In this document: positions 1 to 8,766 of the stretch, piece by piece
How positions within the stretch are numbered: position 1 is the first letter of the stretch
Layout: every line of letters starts with the position of its first letter
DNA from: Lacticaseibacillus songhuajiangensis
Lineage (GTDB): Bacteria > Bacillota > Bacilli > Lactobacillales > Lactobacillaceae
Reading direction: 5' to 3'
DNA length: 64,000 bases
NCBI RefSeq assembly: GCF_003946025.1
Contig: NZ_RHNR01000001.1
Span: 1 to 64,000 of the forward strand
Notes under the pieces: generated by a model
Told to the model about the DNA's origin: nothing
What the model saw: the letters and a program-made list of their open reading frames with translations, nothing else
Database searches by the model: none
Position numbers and translations under genes: made by a program

Positions 1-46
1 CAAGAATAGGTCTTCATGACCTTTTTGTGCAAATTGGTCTGCTTTA

Positions 47-1192
47 TCAGGTGTTGCACTTCGATTTTAAACCAGGGATTCGAAATAAACTATAAATCTG
101 GCGGATTACGATTGGATTAGCATGCCGAAAAATAACTTCGATAAGATTATCTAGTCTCATGCCATTATTTCTCAGCTCTGATCCAGAGCTATCAGACTCG
201 TCTATTTTTGTCACGTATTCCCAAAACTGTTTCAACAAATGCGATTGTGCGCGCCCCGCGACATTCTTTTCCAAAACCTGACGAGAATCTATCTTCCAAG
301 GTGTTTTCTTTAACCAATGATCATCCAAAATTCCACGATTTCGTTTCAACAGAAGATTAAACAGTCGGGATGAAAGAAGCTCAAGTTTAAATTCAGATTT
401 TGAATCAATGATTCTTGGTGTCTGCTTCCGAATGGCATGAAATAAAAAGGACACTCGTCTCTCATCTTCCTGTGCATGGATAAATTCGCTATCCAAGATG
501 GCCATCCAGTAAAAATAGAGTGCCGCTTCTGATTCAGAATCAACACAACGAAAGAACTCTGTAAATGCAAAATTTACAAATTCCTGTTCATTACTTCTCG
601 GCATGCAAAAAACAGTCTCAAGATAACGTGTTGTAATTTGGAGGATTTCCTCACGGTAAGATGGCATGTCAAAGTAGTTTTTCAAAAACACTTCGTAAAA
701 GAGCGCCCCATCAGAAAAGCCTTTAACTTGTTTGTCAGCAGGCAAACTCATGGAAGCTAAGAATCTTTGCCACACTCTAATCCGTTCTCGCGAGTCAGTC
801 TTGTTATCCGTCAGCATTTGTCGCCGAAGACGATACTTTATTCCATTCTGCGATGACTCTGTCCAGTCCATCAGCCATCTTATGGAAATCCATAGTAATC
901 GCGTCATTGTTCCCAATCCGGACAAATAGCATATCAGTAGCAGCAACTTTAGATACGGCACAGACCAAAGTAAGGTTGGAACAGCCATTAGACACACGCT
1001 AATAAATACTTGGCGCAAGTTGATCACCTTATTTATCAGTACTGCGCGATCCCAACTATCCGATTGTACCGTCTCAAGTAGTAGAATCACTGTTGGCAAT
1101 AATACAGCTACAAAAATTCCTGCTACCGTCCCCAGTGATGACGAATCAAAGATAACTCCCAATAGATTGTCTATTTCTCGAAGATCTTTCAC
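47..1192 (-). CDS. Membrane protein of unknown function, last gene of the ParA/helicase-methylase operon
   Basis: A 381-residue protein that I do not recognise. Three hydrophobic segments lie near the N terminus (about residues 21-39, 62-78 and 80-95), followed by about 285 charged, mostly helical residues that should be cytoplasmic. The GTG at 1192 is the chosen start because a GGAGG sits eight bases upstream. The gene follows the small methyltransferase gene by about 35 bp and reads the same way, so it is probably co-transcribed. An N-terminal membrane anchor with a long soluble tail is common among membrane effectors of defence systems; that role is inference. The stop codon is inside the window, with only 46 bp left before its edge. 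Confidence 0.7.
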   Translation of the reverse strand: MKDLREIDNLLGVIFDSSSLGTVAGIFVAVLLPTVILLLETVQSDSWDRAVLINKVINLRQVFISVCLMAVPTLLWSVPYLKLLLLICYLSGLGTMTRLLWISIRWLMDWTESSQNGIKYRLRRQMLTDNKTDSRERIRVWQRFLASMSLPADKQVKGFSDGALFYEVFLKNYFDMPSYREEILQITTRYLETVFCMPRSNEQEFVNFAFTEFFRCVDSESEAALYFYWMAILDSEFIHAQEDERRVSFLFHAIRKQTPRIIDSKSEFKLELLSSRLFNLLLKRNRGILDDHWLKKTPWKIDSRQVLEKNVAGRAQSHLLKQFWEYVTKIDESDSSGSELRNNGMRLDNLIEVIFRHANPIVIRQIYSLFRIPGLKSKCNT

Positions 1193-1227
1193 ACTTCAAT
1201 CCTCCACTATTTTCATTTGCCCTCCAA

Positions 1228-1944
1228 TCAATCCGCTATCATTATCTTTGACTCTTGATATACATCAAATATTGACACCACCGAATAACTGTAGCTAACA
1301 CTTACACCTTTGTCTTCATCTATTTCAAACAAAGAGATTTCCTCAGAGCCATGATTCTGATACTGTCCATCTAGTGATGGCCCATCCGTCTTTATTGCAT
1401 CAAGCGTATACTCGATTCGTTCAACCTTTTGAATACCTCGCTTCATAGGGAGCATATTCCACTCGCTAAAGATAATATCATCACCATTCTTGTTCTTACC
1501 AGTCAGGGCGTTTCCCTGGGCCATGTTTGCCTTAACAATCGTCAAGGCACTTTTTACAGCCTTCTTATTCTCAGGCGCATTATACTTTCTCAGTTGCCGC
1601 AAGTATTCTTGGTAAAACACTCGATACATATGCGTAACCAAGAGCTCAGTATTATCCACCAACAATTCGATACCATACAGCGAAGTCAAAGCTATCAATG
1701 CATTCTGCTCAAACTCTTTTATATGGCTACTCATCTGGCTTGCCAGTTCCAGTTTCCGTGAGAGAATCTCGGTTAAGAACGCTCCTTCCCCTGCCGCAGG
1801 TTCAAGAAATGTGGCTGAGAGTGAATGCAAAGCTGGTTGTATTTCCGGCTGATTTAACATTTCATTTACAATACGATGTGGCGTGAAAACTTCTCCATGA
1901 GCTTTTACCCGCTGGCTAGACTTAATTAGTCGTTCGTGCACCAT
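1228..1944 (-). CDS. N-6 adenine methyltransferase-like protein with only the SAM-binding half
   Basis: A 238-residue protein. EVFTP at residues 18-22 and FLEPAAGEGAF at 46-56 match the entry motif and SAM-binding motif I of gamma-class N6-adenine methyltransferases. The family's catalytic NPPY motif, expected after about residue 150, is absent; the protein ends with an unrelated acidic tail. The upstream 1465-residue protein carries GNPPY, so the two may form one split enzyme or a paired modification complex. The start ATG overlaps the upstream stop (TAATG), indicating translational coupling. The methylase relationship is seen in the motifs; the split-enzyme idea is inference. Confidence 0.75.
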   Translation of the reverse strand: MVHERLIKSSQRVKAHGEVFTPHRIVNEMLNQPEIQPALHSLSATFLEPAAGEGAFLTEILSRKLELASQMSSHIKEFEQNALIALTSLYGIELLVDNTELLVTHMYRVFYQEYLRQLRKYNAPENKKAVKSALTIVKANMAQGNALTGKNKNGDDIIFSEWNMLPMKRGIQKVERIEYTLDAIKTDGPSLDGQYQNHGSEEISLFEIDEDKGVSVSYSYSVVSIFDVYQESKIMIAD

Positions 1945-4900
1945 TAGTCCATCTCCTGAGCTCTTTTTTGAATAAAGTCTATTTCATTAGCTTCAAACTG
2001 ATACTTGTTAAATAATTGTTCGTCGATACTTGACACAGAAACAGACCAATCGATATCGGAGTTATTTGAAAAATCTTGAATTGGGACTTTTGCCCACTTA
2101 TCAGGATTATTATCCTGGGTGATCTTAAGAACTCCCAGTAAGATTCGAACAAATTTTGTCTTCACATACTTAAGTGCGTTCTTCGCCTCTTCTAAGCTAT
2201 CAAATGCGCCGATACCAATGAAGGATCGAGTATAACCGACATTTGGGCCTCCAATTAGCGGGCTGCTTAGGGCTTCTCCCAAGAATCCACTCCCATTTGA
2301 TTTAGGCAACATCACCTTAAATTTGTATAGATTTTCACTATCCTGATCAATGTATTTTCGATCTACGTACTTGTATAACCGTTTATTTGAGATTAAGCCT
2401 AAAATGCTCAGATCGGTATCCGTTTTTTTGGAATCATGAAAAATCGGAAGTTTTGAGAAGATATTACTTTCCAAGCGCCGATCTCTCCCGCCGCTACTAA
2501 TTTCTTGCTTCGAATCAGGATACTCTTTGTACAACACATCCAAATTAAGCTTGTTTTGAGAGTATATAATCTGTCGAATATCGCCAGTGACATCAACGTT
2601 TCCACTAACTTTTTTAAGAATCGACTGCAACTCCGGATAAGCAGTGAACGTTTCAATTGCTCCAAAATCCTGAGATTCATCTCGAAGAGTAATCACCACT
2701 CCACCTTTGATATCAGTCCTCGGAAAAACAGCGCTACTGTCTTGCTCGTACAAAATCACTTTCAGATGCTTATCACTAAGCATCTTCTCATTCCAATCTT
2801 TAGGCGTGGCACCTGCACCAAACAAGAATCTGGCTGGTGTGATAAGAACTGTCTTCGGTGCAAGCTCATATGACATATCCATGAACAAGTGGTAAATCGG
2901 CTTGTCACTTGAGCTTGTCCCTCCAGCCTGCTCTTGATATGGAGGGTTCCCAATCACTACATCAAACTTCATATACTTGAACGCCTCCTTAATCTTCTTC
3001 ACGCCAGCATCGATACTTTGCCGTGCTGTTTCAACAATTTCATCTACATACACAATGTGCGTTTGGTAGTGTTTATAACCGGTTAACGTGCGCTCAGCAA
3101 TCGTCTTTGCCATTGGCGTTTTAGCTACCGCAAAGACATTCCGATCAAGAATATCGGCCCATAAATCTTCCAAGTCTTGCGCAGAGAACTTACCCGCGGT
3201 AACTTCATTCAGCTTCTGAAATTCCTGGTAATACAGTGAAGTCGCCACATACAGTGGGTACAGCCCAGTCTTTGAGTTTATTTCGAGAATATGAGCATCA
3301 TTACTGAAGATCTGATTAGTGAGATCCGTTGTGCGCCATTCGGCAATCTGTTTGCCATCCTTAGTTGAGTTCTGATAGGCATCATCAAAGAAGGAGTAGC
3401 CACCAATCGTCTTACCGAGTTGCATATTAACCACTCGCCACGGCGTGAGCACAGTTTCCTTGTCTGGGTTCTTGAAGGTACTGAAAACATCGGCAATCTG
3501 CAAAGTTCGCTCAATCGGGTCCAGCTGATCTAGTTCCTTTACGCGATGGCGAATTATGCGTCCTGCTTCAATGAACACTTCGGGGTCATAGTACTTGGAA
3601 ATCTGACGGAACTTGTCTTTGGTAATCCCTTGCGGCATGAATTCCGACCAAGATTGAGCATCAACCAAATCCACAAACTTATTGATGTCAACGTTCTGGT
3701 CGATATCAATATCCATCCCGTAAATCATCATCGGAATACGAATTGAGATACCACGCAGGACTGAAATCATCGATTTACGTTGTTTCTTGAGCGCATTCTT
3801 ACGGTCAATATCCGCCTGTTCCTCTTCAGAACGCTCCTTCTTCGGCTTTTTTTCTGCCCGAATAGCCTTTTCGTACTGTTCATCATCTAAGCCCTGATGA
3901 TTCACGTCAATCGTATCCGGCTTCTTTTCAGCCTTACTCTGGCCGACAATCGCCTTGATATCGTTGAACATTTCCAGGTCAGAATTGGTTAGCTTCAACA
4001 GCTCATCATTGTACAGAGAATCGTCATCAAAGCCGGACTGAACCGCTTTTTCAGCATAGACCTTCTTCAATTGCGTCAACAGCGTATCAACTTGATACGC
4101 CTGCATACCCTGACCTTCTTCACCGATAATTGGGAGGAAGTTCAGCAGCTCACCGAGTTTTGCCCGCTGATCAGAGGTTTGCAGTTTCCCGACACCGGTA
4201 CTCATCTGCCGAGACGCTGCCATCACTTTCAAAGCACGGTCCGGTGCAAAGTCAAAAATATAGCAGTTCGTCTTACGACCGAACTCTTCATCTTCATAAG
4301 GTGTCTGCGCACGAAAGGCAGCCTGCAAGTACTGCATGGCACTATTGGTATTCGAAAGGAATAGTACCCCTGTCCACGGCTTAATCGTGACACCAGTGGT
4401 CATCTTGCGCACAGTCAACGTAATGGTGTGCGTACGGGCCGGGTGATCCGTAATGGCATCATTTACCCGCTTCAAATCCGAATCGGTAGCCGTAACCACG
4501 TTGTCGCTTGTATCCTTGTCAACGATATTCACGATTTTATAGAAACCAAACACTGGATGGTTTTCTAGCGCCGTCTTCATCGCCTTGGCCGACTTCACAG
4601 ACGGCATCAGCCACAGGGTGTGGCGTAAATTATTCCGGAACTCCAAAGTTGAGAACGGATAGTTGGAACGTTCATCACGGCTTGAGATATTATCTAGAAA
4701 TCTGTTCACCTTATCAGCATAGACAAACTTACCGGTCTCATCGTCAACCTTAAAGAACTCACGGAAGTTGAAGGACTTATCGTCATCAAGAAATTCCGGA
4801 CTCTTGAACCGATTCTTGATTTCGAAAGTGTACATCGAAACAGACGGTAACCCGACATAAGGATTGCGCTCACCATTAGGATGCTCACTGTCCCAGGAAT

Positions 4901-6341
4901 ACTTGGCCTGCTGCTCCATTACATAGTCCCATGTATAGACTTCATCCGCATCATACTGATCGAGTAAGTTGAACGGTGTCCCGGATAGTTCCAGCACCCG
5001 CGTATACTTCGGCGTGACAACACCATCGATTACCTGTTGGGCAAGATCTGTCTGTGTTCCTTCATGGGCTTCGTCGATGATGACAAGGTCCCATTGAGTA
5101 TCTTTCACTAGTTGGTTCTTGTCTGCAACCGTGCCGCCAAAAGCCTTGGAGCCACGAAGATCCTGGATACTTGCGAAGTAGACGTATTTCTCCGCTTCAC
5201 GTTGTAGTGCCTCCAGAGATAAATCTTGGTCACGTTTAGAACCATACTTGTATCCTGATTCAGGCATGCCGATTTTTTCGAAGTCGTCAAACCAGCCCTC
5301 TGCTACCACAGGGCGGTGCGTCATAATCAGGACTTTGGCATAGTTCTCCTTTTTGATCAGTTTCAGTGCAGACAGGGTCTTGCCAAACCGCATCTTCGCG
5401 TTCCAAAGCATCTTATACTTGGTCTTGAAGGTATTCGCCGTTTTATCAACTGCATCCTGCTGTTCTGGACGTAGCTCAATCTTACCCGTTGCCTGAACCG
5501 GCCCATCAATTGACTCGCGACCATTCTTGACGGCGGCAATCGCCTGCTTCACTTGATCGGCACTAACCTGAAACCACTCTTTTGCCCCTTGCTTCTCAAA
5601 CGCCGCGTCACGCTTAAAGCCCGACTTTAACAGGACCCGGTGAACATCATGATCATCAAACCAGGTATCCGATACTTTGCGGTGCGCTAGTTCGACCCAA
5701 TCAAGATTGTATGGTACACCAGAAGTCTTCATGTATTGGCTAATTCGATGATGTGCTTCACTGCGAAGGTAATCGCTGTTCGGTGACCAATCTTTCTCCA
5801 GATCCTGGCTGGCTGTGGTTTCGCCTACCTTCTCAAGGCCGGTATAACGTGGCCAGTTACCGTCTGAATTATCCCCTGAAAGTGAGTAGATCATATGACG
5901 TTCAGAAGTTGAATATAAACTACGCTGGGCCGGTTCAACAAATGGCTGGACCTCACCTTCATAGTCACAATATGTTTTGGCGAACCAGTACATTAGCTGA
6001 ATCACCTGTTGCAGTGCTGCGACACCGTCTTGCTTGTTATATTGTTCAAGTGTGTGTGACGCTTCATTGCCCGGCTGCTTGATTGCGTACAGCAAATCTA
6101 CCAGCTGCTGATTCAACAGATGGTGATACTTCACTGTCTTGAGATTCTGCGCGAACGTCGCATCATTGTCGATGTAGTTCTGATCTAGGACAAATTTGAC
6201 GACATTCTCTGCAATCTTGCGCGCAGAGGTCAGCTCGGACGCATAGTTTCCCATTGCGTATTCCTGTTCAAGGAAGTCCGCAGCGCGGAAGTAGCCCATA
6301 CTGTCCTCGTTGCCTTGCAAGAAATCAAAGTTGCTACTCAT
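1944..6341 (-). CDS. DEAH helicase / Eco57I-like methyltransferase restriction-modification protein
   Basis: A 1465-residue multidomain protein. Residues 1-125 form a helical domain resembling those at the N terminus of HsdR-like proteins. A superfamily 2 helicase core follows, with a variant Walker A (MRFGKT, 317-322) and a DEAH box (423-426). A methyltransferase module sits near the C terminus, with a motif-I-like stretch at about 1017-1031 and GNPPYQ ending near 1136 (NPPY 1132-1135). The last 300 residues probably recognise the target. Combined translocase/methylase proteins are known in type I-like and type IIG-like restriction systems. No PD-(D/E)xK nuclease motif was obvious to me. Start and stop overlap the neighbours by one base (TAATG) on both sides, so this is the core of an operon. 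Confidence 0.85.
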   Translation of the reverse strand: MSSNFDFLQGNEDSMGYFRAADFLEQEYAMGNYASELTSARKIAENVVKFVLDQNYIDNDATFAQNLKTVKYHHLLNQQLVDLLYAIKQPGNEASHTLEQYNKQDGVAALQQVIQLMYWFAKTYCDYEGEVQPFVEPAQRSLYSTSERHMIYSLSGDNSDGNWPRYTGLEKVGETTASQDLEKDWSPNSDYLRSEAHHRISQYMKTSGVPYNLDWVELAHRKVSDTWFDDHDVHRVLLKSGFKRDAAFEKQGAKEWFQVSADQVKQAIAAVKNGRESIDGPVQATGKIELRPEQQDAVDKTANTFKTKYKMLWNAKMRFGKTLSALKLIKKENYAKVLIMTHRPVVAEGWFDDFEKIGMPESGYKYGSKRDQDLSLEALQREAEKYVYFASIQDLRGSKAFGGTVADKNQLVKDTQWDLVIIDEAHEGTQTDLAQQVIDGVVTPKYTRVLELSGTPFNLLDQYDADEVYTWDYVMEQQAKYSWDSEHPNGERNPYVGLPSVSMYTFEIKNRFKSPEFLDDDKSFNFREFFKVDDETGKFVYADKVNRFLDNISSRDERSNYPFSTLEFRNNLRHTLWLMPSVKSAKAMKTALENHPVFGFYKIVNIVDKDTSDNVVTATDSDLKRVNDAITDHPARTHTITLTVRKMTTGVTIKPWTGVLFLSNTNSAMQYLQAAFRAQTPYEDEEFGRKTNCYIFDFAPDRALKVMAASRQMSTGVGKLQTSDQRAKLGELLNFLPIIGEEGQGMQAYQVDTLLTQLKKVYAEKAVQSGFDDDSLYNDELLKLTNSDLEMFNDIKAIVGQSKAEKKPDTIDVNHQGLDDEQYEKAIRAEKKPKKERSEEEQADIDRKNALKKQRKSMISVLRGISIRIPMMIYGMDIDIDQNVDINKFVDLVDAQSWSEFMPQGITKDKFRQISKYYDPEVFIEAGRIIRHRVKELDQLDPIERTLQIADVFSTFKNPDKETVLTPWRVVNMQLGKTIGGYSFFDDAYQNSTKDGKQIAEWRTTDLTNQIFSNDAHILEINSKTGLYPLYVATSLYYQEFQKLNEVTAGKFSAQDLEDLWADILDRNVFAVAKTPMAKTIAERTLTGYKHYQTHIVYVDEIVETARQSIDAGVKKIKEAFKYMKFDVVIGNPPYQEQAGGTSSSDKPIYHLFMDMSYELAPKTVLITPARFLFGAGATPKDWNEKMLSDKHLKVILYEQDSSAVFPRTDIKGGVVITLRDESQDFGAIETFTAYPELQSILKKVSGNVDVTGDIRQIIYSQNKLNLDVLYKEYPDSKQEISSGGRDRRLESNIFSKLPIFHDSKKTDTDLSILGLISNKRLYKYVDRKYIDQDSENLYKFKVMLPKSNGSGFLGEALSSPLIGGPNVGYTRSFIGIGAFDSLEEAKNALKYVKTKFVRILLGVLKITQDNNPDKWAKVPIQDFSNNSDIDWSVSVSSIDEQLFNKYQFEANEIDFIQKRAQEMD

Positions 6342-6991
6342 TAGTTACCCTCCAACTTACTCAAAAAGGTTTTATAGCGCTTTTTTCCAATCACAAACTC
6401 AAGTTCTGGTTTTCTCACAAAAAAGGCGCTGGAAATGTCATCCGTATACTGACCGAGAATAATGTCAACTAAGATTTCAATCAGCCACATCAAATCAGAT
6501 TCAGTTGTTTTTCGTTTTTCTTCATTCAACTCTGGACTAGGGGAAAATAATACTTGTAAAGTTGTTGATATCTCCGTTCTGTCATGATGTACAAGTTCAC
6601 TTGTTCCATGATAGAGTTGTTTGAGTCTTGCAGAATTTACACTTTCTAAGCTAGCGTGCTCAAACATTTTCGCTGTTGTCAATCCACGCTCAGGCAAGTT
6701 GATGATTTGTAAACACGATTCTAGAAACGATCTTTCATTTAGTAAAAGTCCTCGGTAATCTTGGAGCGCAATATACTTTGAACAAGCCAGTAACTCTGAA
6801 AATGCATTAGTTGCCTCGTGTCTTGCAAAGTTTCTGGATGATAGGATTTTAAAAAACAATATCCTTTTCCCTAAAAACGAGATAAATTCAACATCGTACT
6901 GGGTATACGAGAAAGAACAGACATCGCAAAAAAAGTCACGAAAACCTGTGAGCTCGCGTCTCAGCAAACTAACCCCCTCAAATTCGAACAT
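6341..6991 (-). CDS. Unrecognised 216-residue protein of the ParA/helicase operon
   Basis: No family recognised. The protein looks all-helical, with a central stretch around LYHGTSELVHHDR that loosely resembles HEPN-type domains; that resemblance is weak. The ATG at 6991 is preferred over an upstream TTG at 7039: the TTG would overlap the preceding gene by 62 bp, whereas the ATG overlaps it by only 14 bp. The stop overlaps the start of the helicase-methylase gene (TAATG). Its place between a ParA ATPase and a restriction-like enzyme suggests an adaptor, specificity or effector role, which is inference. Confidence 0.65.
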   Translation of the reverse strand: MFEFEGVSLLRRELTGFRDFFCDVCSFSYTQYDVEFISFLGKRILFFKILSSRNFARHEATNAFSELLACSKYIALQDYRGLLLNERSFLESCLQIINLPERGLTTAKMFEHASLESVNSARLKQLYHGTSELVHHDRTEISTTLQVLFSPSPELNEEKRKTTESDLMWLIEILVDIILGQYTDDISSAFFVRKPELEFVIGKKRYKTFLSKLEGN

Positions 6992-7325
6992 ACTTAGCTT
7001 GTTTCCAGTATGATTCACTATTTTGAAAGTGACTATCAATTACATCCGAACAAAATAGATACAAATTATTTTTAAGTGTAAACTTTTGTTCGGTGCTCAT
7101 CACTTCGAAGAAGCGAAGCGTTCGTGCCATAGTTAATGTCCGGGATTTCAACACATAATCTTTGAACTCCAAAGAGAAAATAGAATACAGTGCTGGAACC
7201 AAATCAGCATTATGAGGAAAAATCTCCTTAGACAAAAGAATCACAACAATGATTCCAGATATTTTATAATCGGATATTATTTTATTCTTCAGATCATTTC
7301 TAATTATTACAATTTTATCGTTCAT
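6978..7325 (-). CDS. Unrecognised 115-residue protein downstream of parA
   Basis: A small, mostly helical protein starting at the ATG at 7325, four bases after the parA stop, and overlapping the next gene by 14 bp. A hydrophobic helix (about residues 20-33, rich in I, V and L) is followed by a basic segment containing YVLKSRTLTMARTLRFF. Its size and position between an ATPase and a larger protein recall the 'middle components' of ABC-three-component conflict systems, but I cannot confirm this without a profile search. The gene is real on grounds of tight operon packing rather than recognised homology. Confidence 0.6.
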   Translation of the reverse strand: MNDKIVIIRNDLKNKIISDYKISGIIVVILLSKEIFPHNADLVPALYSIFSLEFKDYVLKSRTLTMARTLRFFEVMSTEQKFTLKNNLYLFCSDVIDSHFQNSESYWKQAKYVRI

Positions 7326-7329
7326 TATT

Positions 7330-8265
7330 TTACACCTCTGATGTGGCAATTCGCTCCAACAGTTCGACTGTAATTGCCTCAATATCTTCCTTAGAACGCT
7401 GATACCGTGTTGGCAAGGTTCCCCCTGTCTTTCCAACTTGAATGTCACTATAGTAATGCATCACTGCATCGAAAATATCCATGCTATTAACAACCTTTTT
7501 AGACTCGAAATTTCGCTTGATTGCTTCATATCTTTTTGGGAGATCTGTTTGAACCATGGTATAAATAATCCCCAAGTTTTTAAGGTTAACCCTTTCTTGT
7601 CTCACCAGATTTCCAATTGCGTCCTGTAGAGAATCAATTCCGTTAATCGAATATCTATCAATTCTGTTGGGAATAACATAAAAGTCAGATGCCAATAAAG
7701 CTCCATCAGTATATGTTGTCAAGGTAGGAGGACAGTCTATAATTATATATTCGTAATCGAGTGATTGCTCATTATCAAGCAAAAAATTACTTAGTCTTTT
7801 AACTAGGGTATAATCACTGCTTCTGTTAACAAGAACAAGATTCAAATCGCCTGCTATGATATCCAGATTATCTGTAAGTTTTGTGATCAGACCTTCATTA
7901 TCAGGGCTCGTATACGACTGTCCTAATTCTACTTGGGGAGTAAACAGGCGATATATGGTTTTACGTTCAGCCTTAACTTTGTCATTGTAAAAGTTATGTT
8001 CAGAGTCAAATATTGACTTCTTAGCCTCCGCAAGTGTGATCTTCTGCCCTTGGTTATTCGTTGTATAGCTTTGTATAATCTTAGCGGTTTCATCTTGCTT
8101 AAAAAAATCAAACATTGCTTGTGTACCGTTAAATTGCGGATCCATATCAATGAAGAGAGTCTTTTTGCCTAAATCATTACTAAGGTAATCAGCAATTCCA
8201 ATGCTAAGCGTGGTCTTGCCAACTCCACCCTTCATATTAATGAAGCTAATAACTTTTGGTTTCAT
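7330..8265 (-). CDS. parA: ParA/MinD-family ATPase
   Basis: A 311-residue SIMIBI-class ATPase. The deviant Walker A motif KGGVGKTT is at residues 12-19, the FIDMDPQ switch I stretch at about 38-44, and an IIIDCPP Walker B-like motif lies near residue 180. Such proteins dimerise on DNA with ATP and position DNA or complexes; ParA of plasmids works with a ParB/ParR partner and a centromere. No ParB-like gene follows; instead the operon carries helicase and methylase genes, so this copy may be an accessory of the restriction operon or a relic of island maintenance. The ATG follows a GGGGGAA ribosome site. Repeated palindromes 80-155 bp upstream could be its operator or centromere. Confidence 0.88.
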   Translation of the reverse strand: MKPKVISFINMKGGVGKTTLSIGIADYLSNDLGKKTLFIDMDPQFNGTQAMFDFFKQDETAKIIQSYTTNNQGQKITLAEAKKSIFDSEHNFYNDKVKAERKTIYRLFTPQVELGQSYTSPDNEGLITKLTDNLDIIAGDLNLVLVNRSSDYTLVKRLSNFLLDNEQSLDYEYIIIDCPPTLTTYTDGALLASDFYVIPNRIDRYSINGIDSLQDAIGNLVRQERVNLKNLGIIYTMVQTDLPKRYEAIKRNFESKKVVNSMDIFDAVMHYYSDIQVGKTGGTLPTRYQRSKEDIEAITVELLERIATSEV

Positions 8266-8344
8266 TTATATTCCCCCAGAACTAGACACCGTTTCCTTAA
8301 ATTCTACTCTGTAATCGATCTCTTGTCTGCTCACTATTTAAAAA

Positions 8345-8420
8345 TCCCCGCCAACTCAGCCCTCATTCGGCCCAAACTTGGCGGGGATTCTGGCGGGGAA
8401 CGTAACAATTTCCCCGCCAA
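8345..8420. repeat. Four palindromic half-site repeats (TTGGCGGGG) upstream of parA
   Basis: Four copies of a 10-11 base GC-rich unit are seen: TCCCCGCCAA at 8345-8354, its complement TTGGCGGGGA at 8378-8387, TGGCGGGGAA at 8391-8400 and TTCCCCGCCAA at 8410-8420. They form two inverted pairs with spacers of 23 and 9 bases. Sites like this upstream of a parA operon often bind the ParA partner or act as operators. In RNA they could also form strong hairpins, but neither is followed by a good U-run. Confidence 0.7.
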
Positions 8421-8488
8421 TCGTATCCTTTGTATCTTCCGAAAACGCCGTTAAATCAACATTCCGGGTTCAATTTACATATACCTTT

Positions 8489-8499
8489 TATTCCCATTC
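8489..8499. other. Left attachment core of the ICE (11-bp direct repeat with guaA)
   Basis: TATTCCCATTC here is identical and in the same orientation as 47813-47823, which is the end of guaA. On the guaA strand it reads GAATGGGAATA, one base different from the GAGTGGGAATA core reported for Tn5801-type insertions at guaA. Conjugation genes lie only to the right of it. Confidence is limited because the repeat is short. Confidence 0.75.
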
Positions 8500-8603
8500 T
8501 ATGTTCCCTCTAAGCCGAATGAACGCGCATGAGCGTTGTTAAAAGCTTTTGAATTTAGTCAATCATCGTTAGTTTAAGTTAAATAGCTTTGGAAGCTGCA
8601 TGA

Positions 8604-8622
8604 AAGTTGCACGGTGCAACTT
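8604..8622. repeat. Palindrome AAGTTGCAC-G-GTGCAACTT, probable integrase arm site at the left end
   Basis: A perfect 9-bp inverted repeat with a one-base centre. Its half AGTTGCAC recurs as two direct copies at the right end (47735-47755) and as GTTGCACG near 46233 upstream of the DUF3173 gene. Tn916-type integrases bind short arm repeats near both ends, so these are likely Int or Xis binding sites. Confidence 0.6.
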
Positions 8623-8649
8623 GGAGATATTTTCGGATCAGCAGTTAGT

Positions 8650-8682
8650 TAGACCTCTCTATGTCCGAGTGGTCTATTTTTT
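8650..8682 (+). terminator. Possible intrinsic terminator upstream of the adhesin gene
   Basis: TAGACC and GGTCTA form a six-pair stem followed by a run of six T. It reads rightward and lies about 85 bp before the adhesin start, so it could stop transcription entering from the element end or act as an attenuator. The stem is short. The rest of the 500-bp gap 8266-8766 holds the parA repeats, the att core and the arm palindrome described separately. Confidence 0.45.
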
Positions 8683-8766
8683 CGCTCCAAAACTATTTCT
8701 AAGTATACACGCGTTCCCAGAACTTCTCTACAAAATTTCAATAACAGGAATGGAGGAATTACATTG

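Noticed and set aside
6991-7039. Longer N terminus for the 216-residue protein from a TTG
   Set aside because: It would overlap the preceding gene by 62 bp, while the internal ATG gives a normal short overlap.
7330-8265. ParA as evidence of an integrated plasmid
   Set aside because: No replication initiator, parB or iteron origin is seen nearby, and the gene is packed into an operon with restriction-like genes.
8345-8420. CRISPR-like repeats
   Set aside because: The units are short and alternate in orientation, with unequal spacers; they are palindromic half-sites rather than direct repeats with unique spacers. No cas gene is present.
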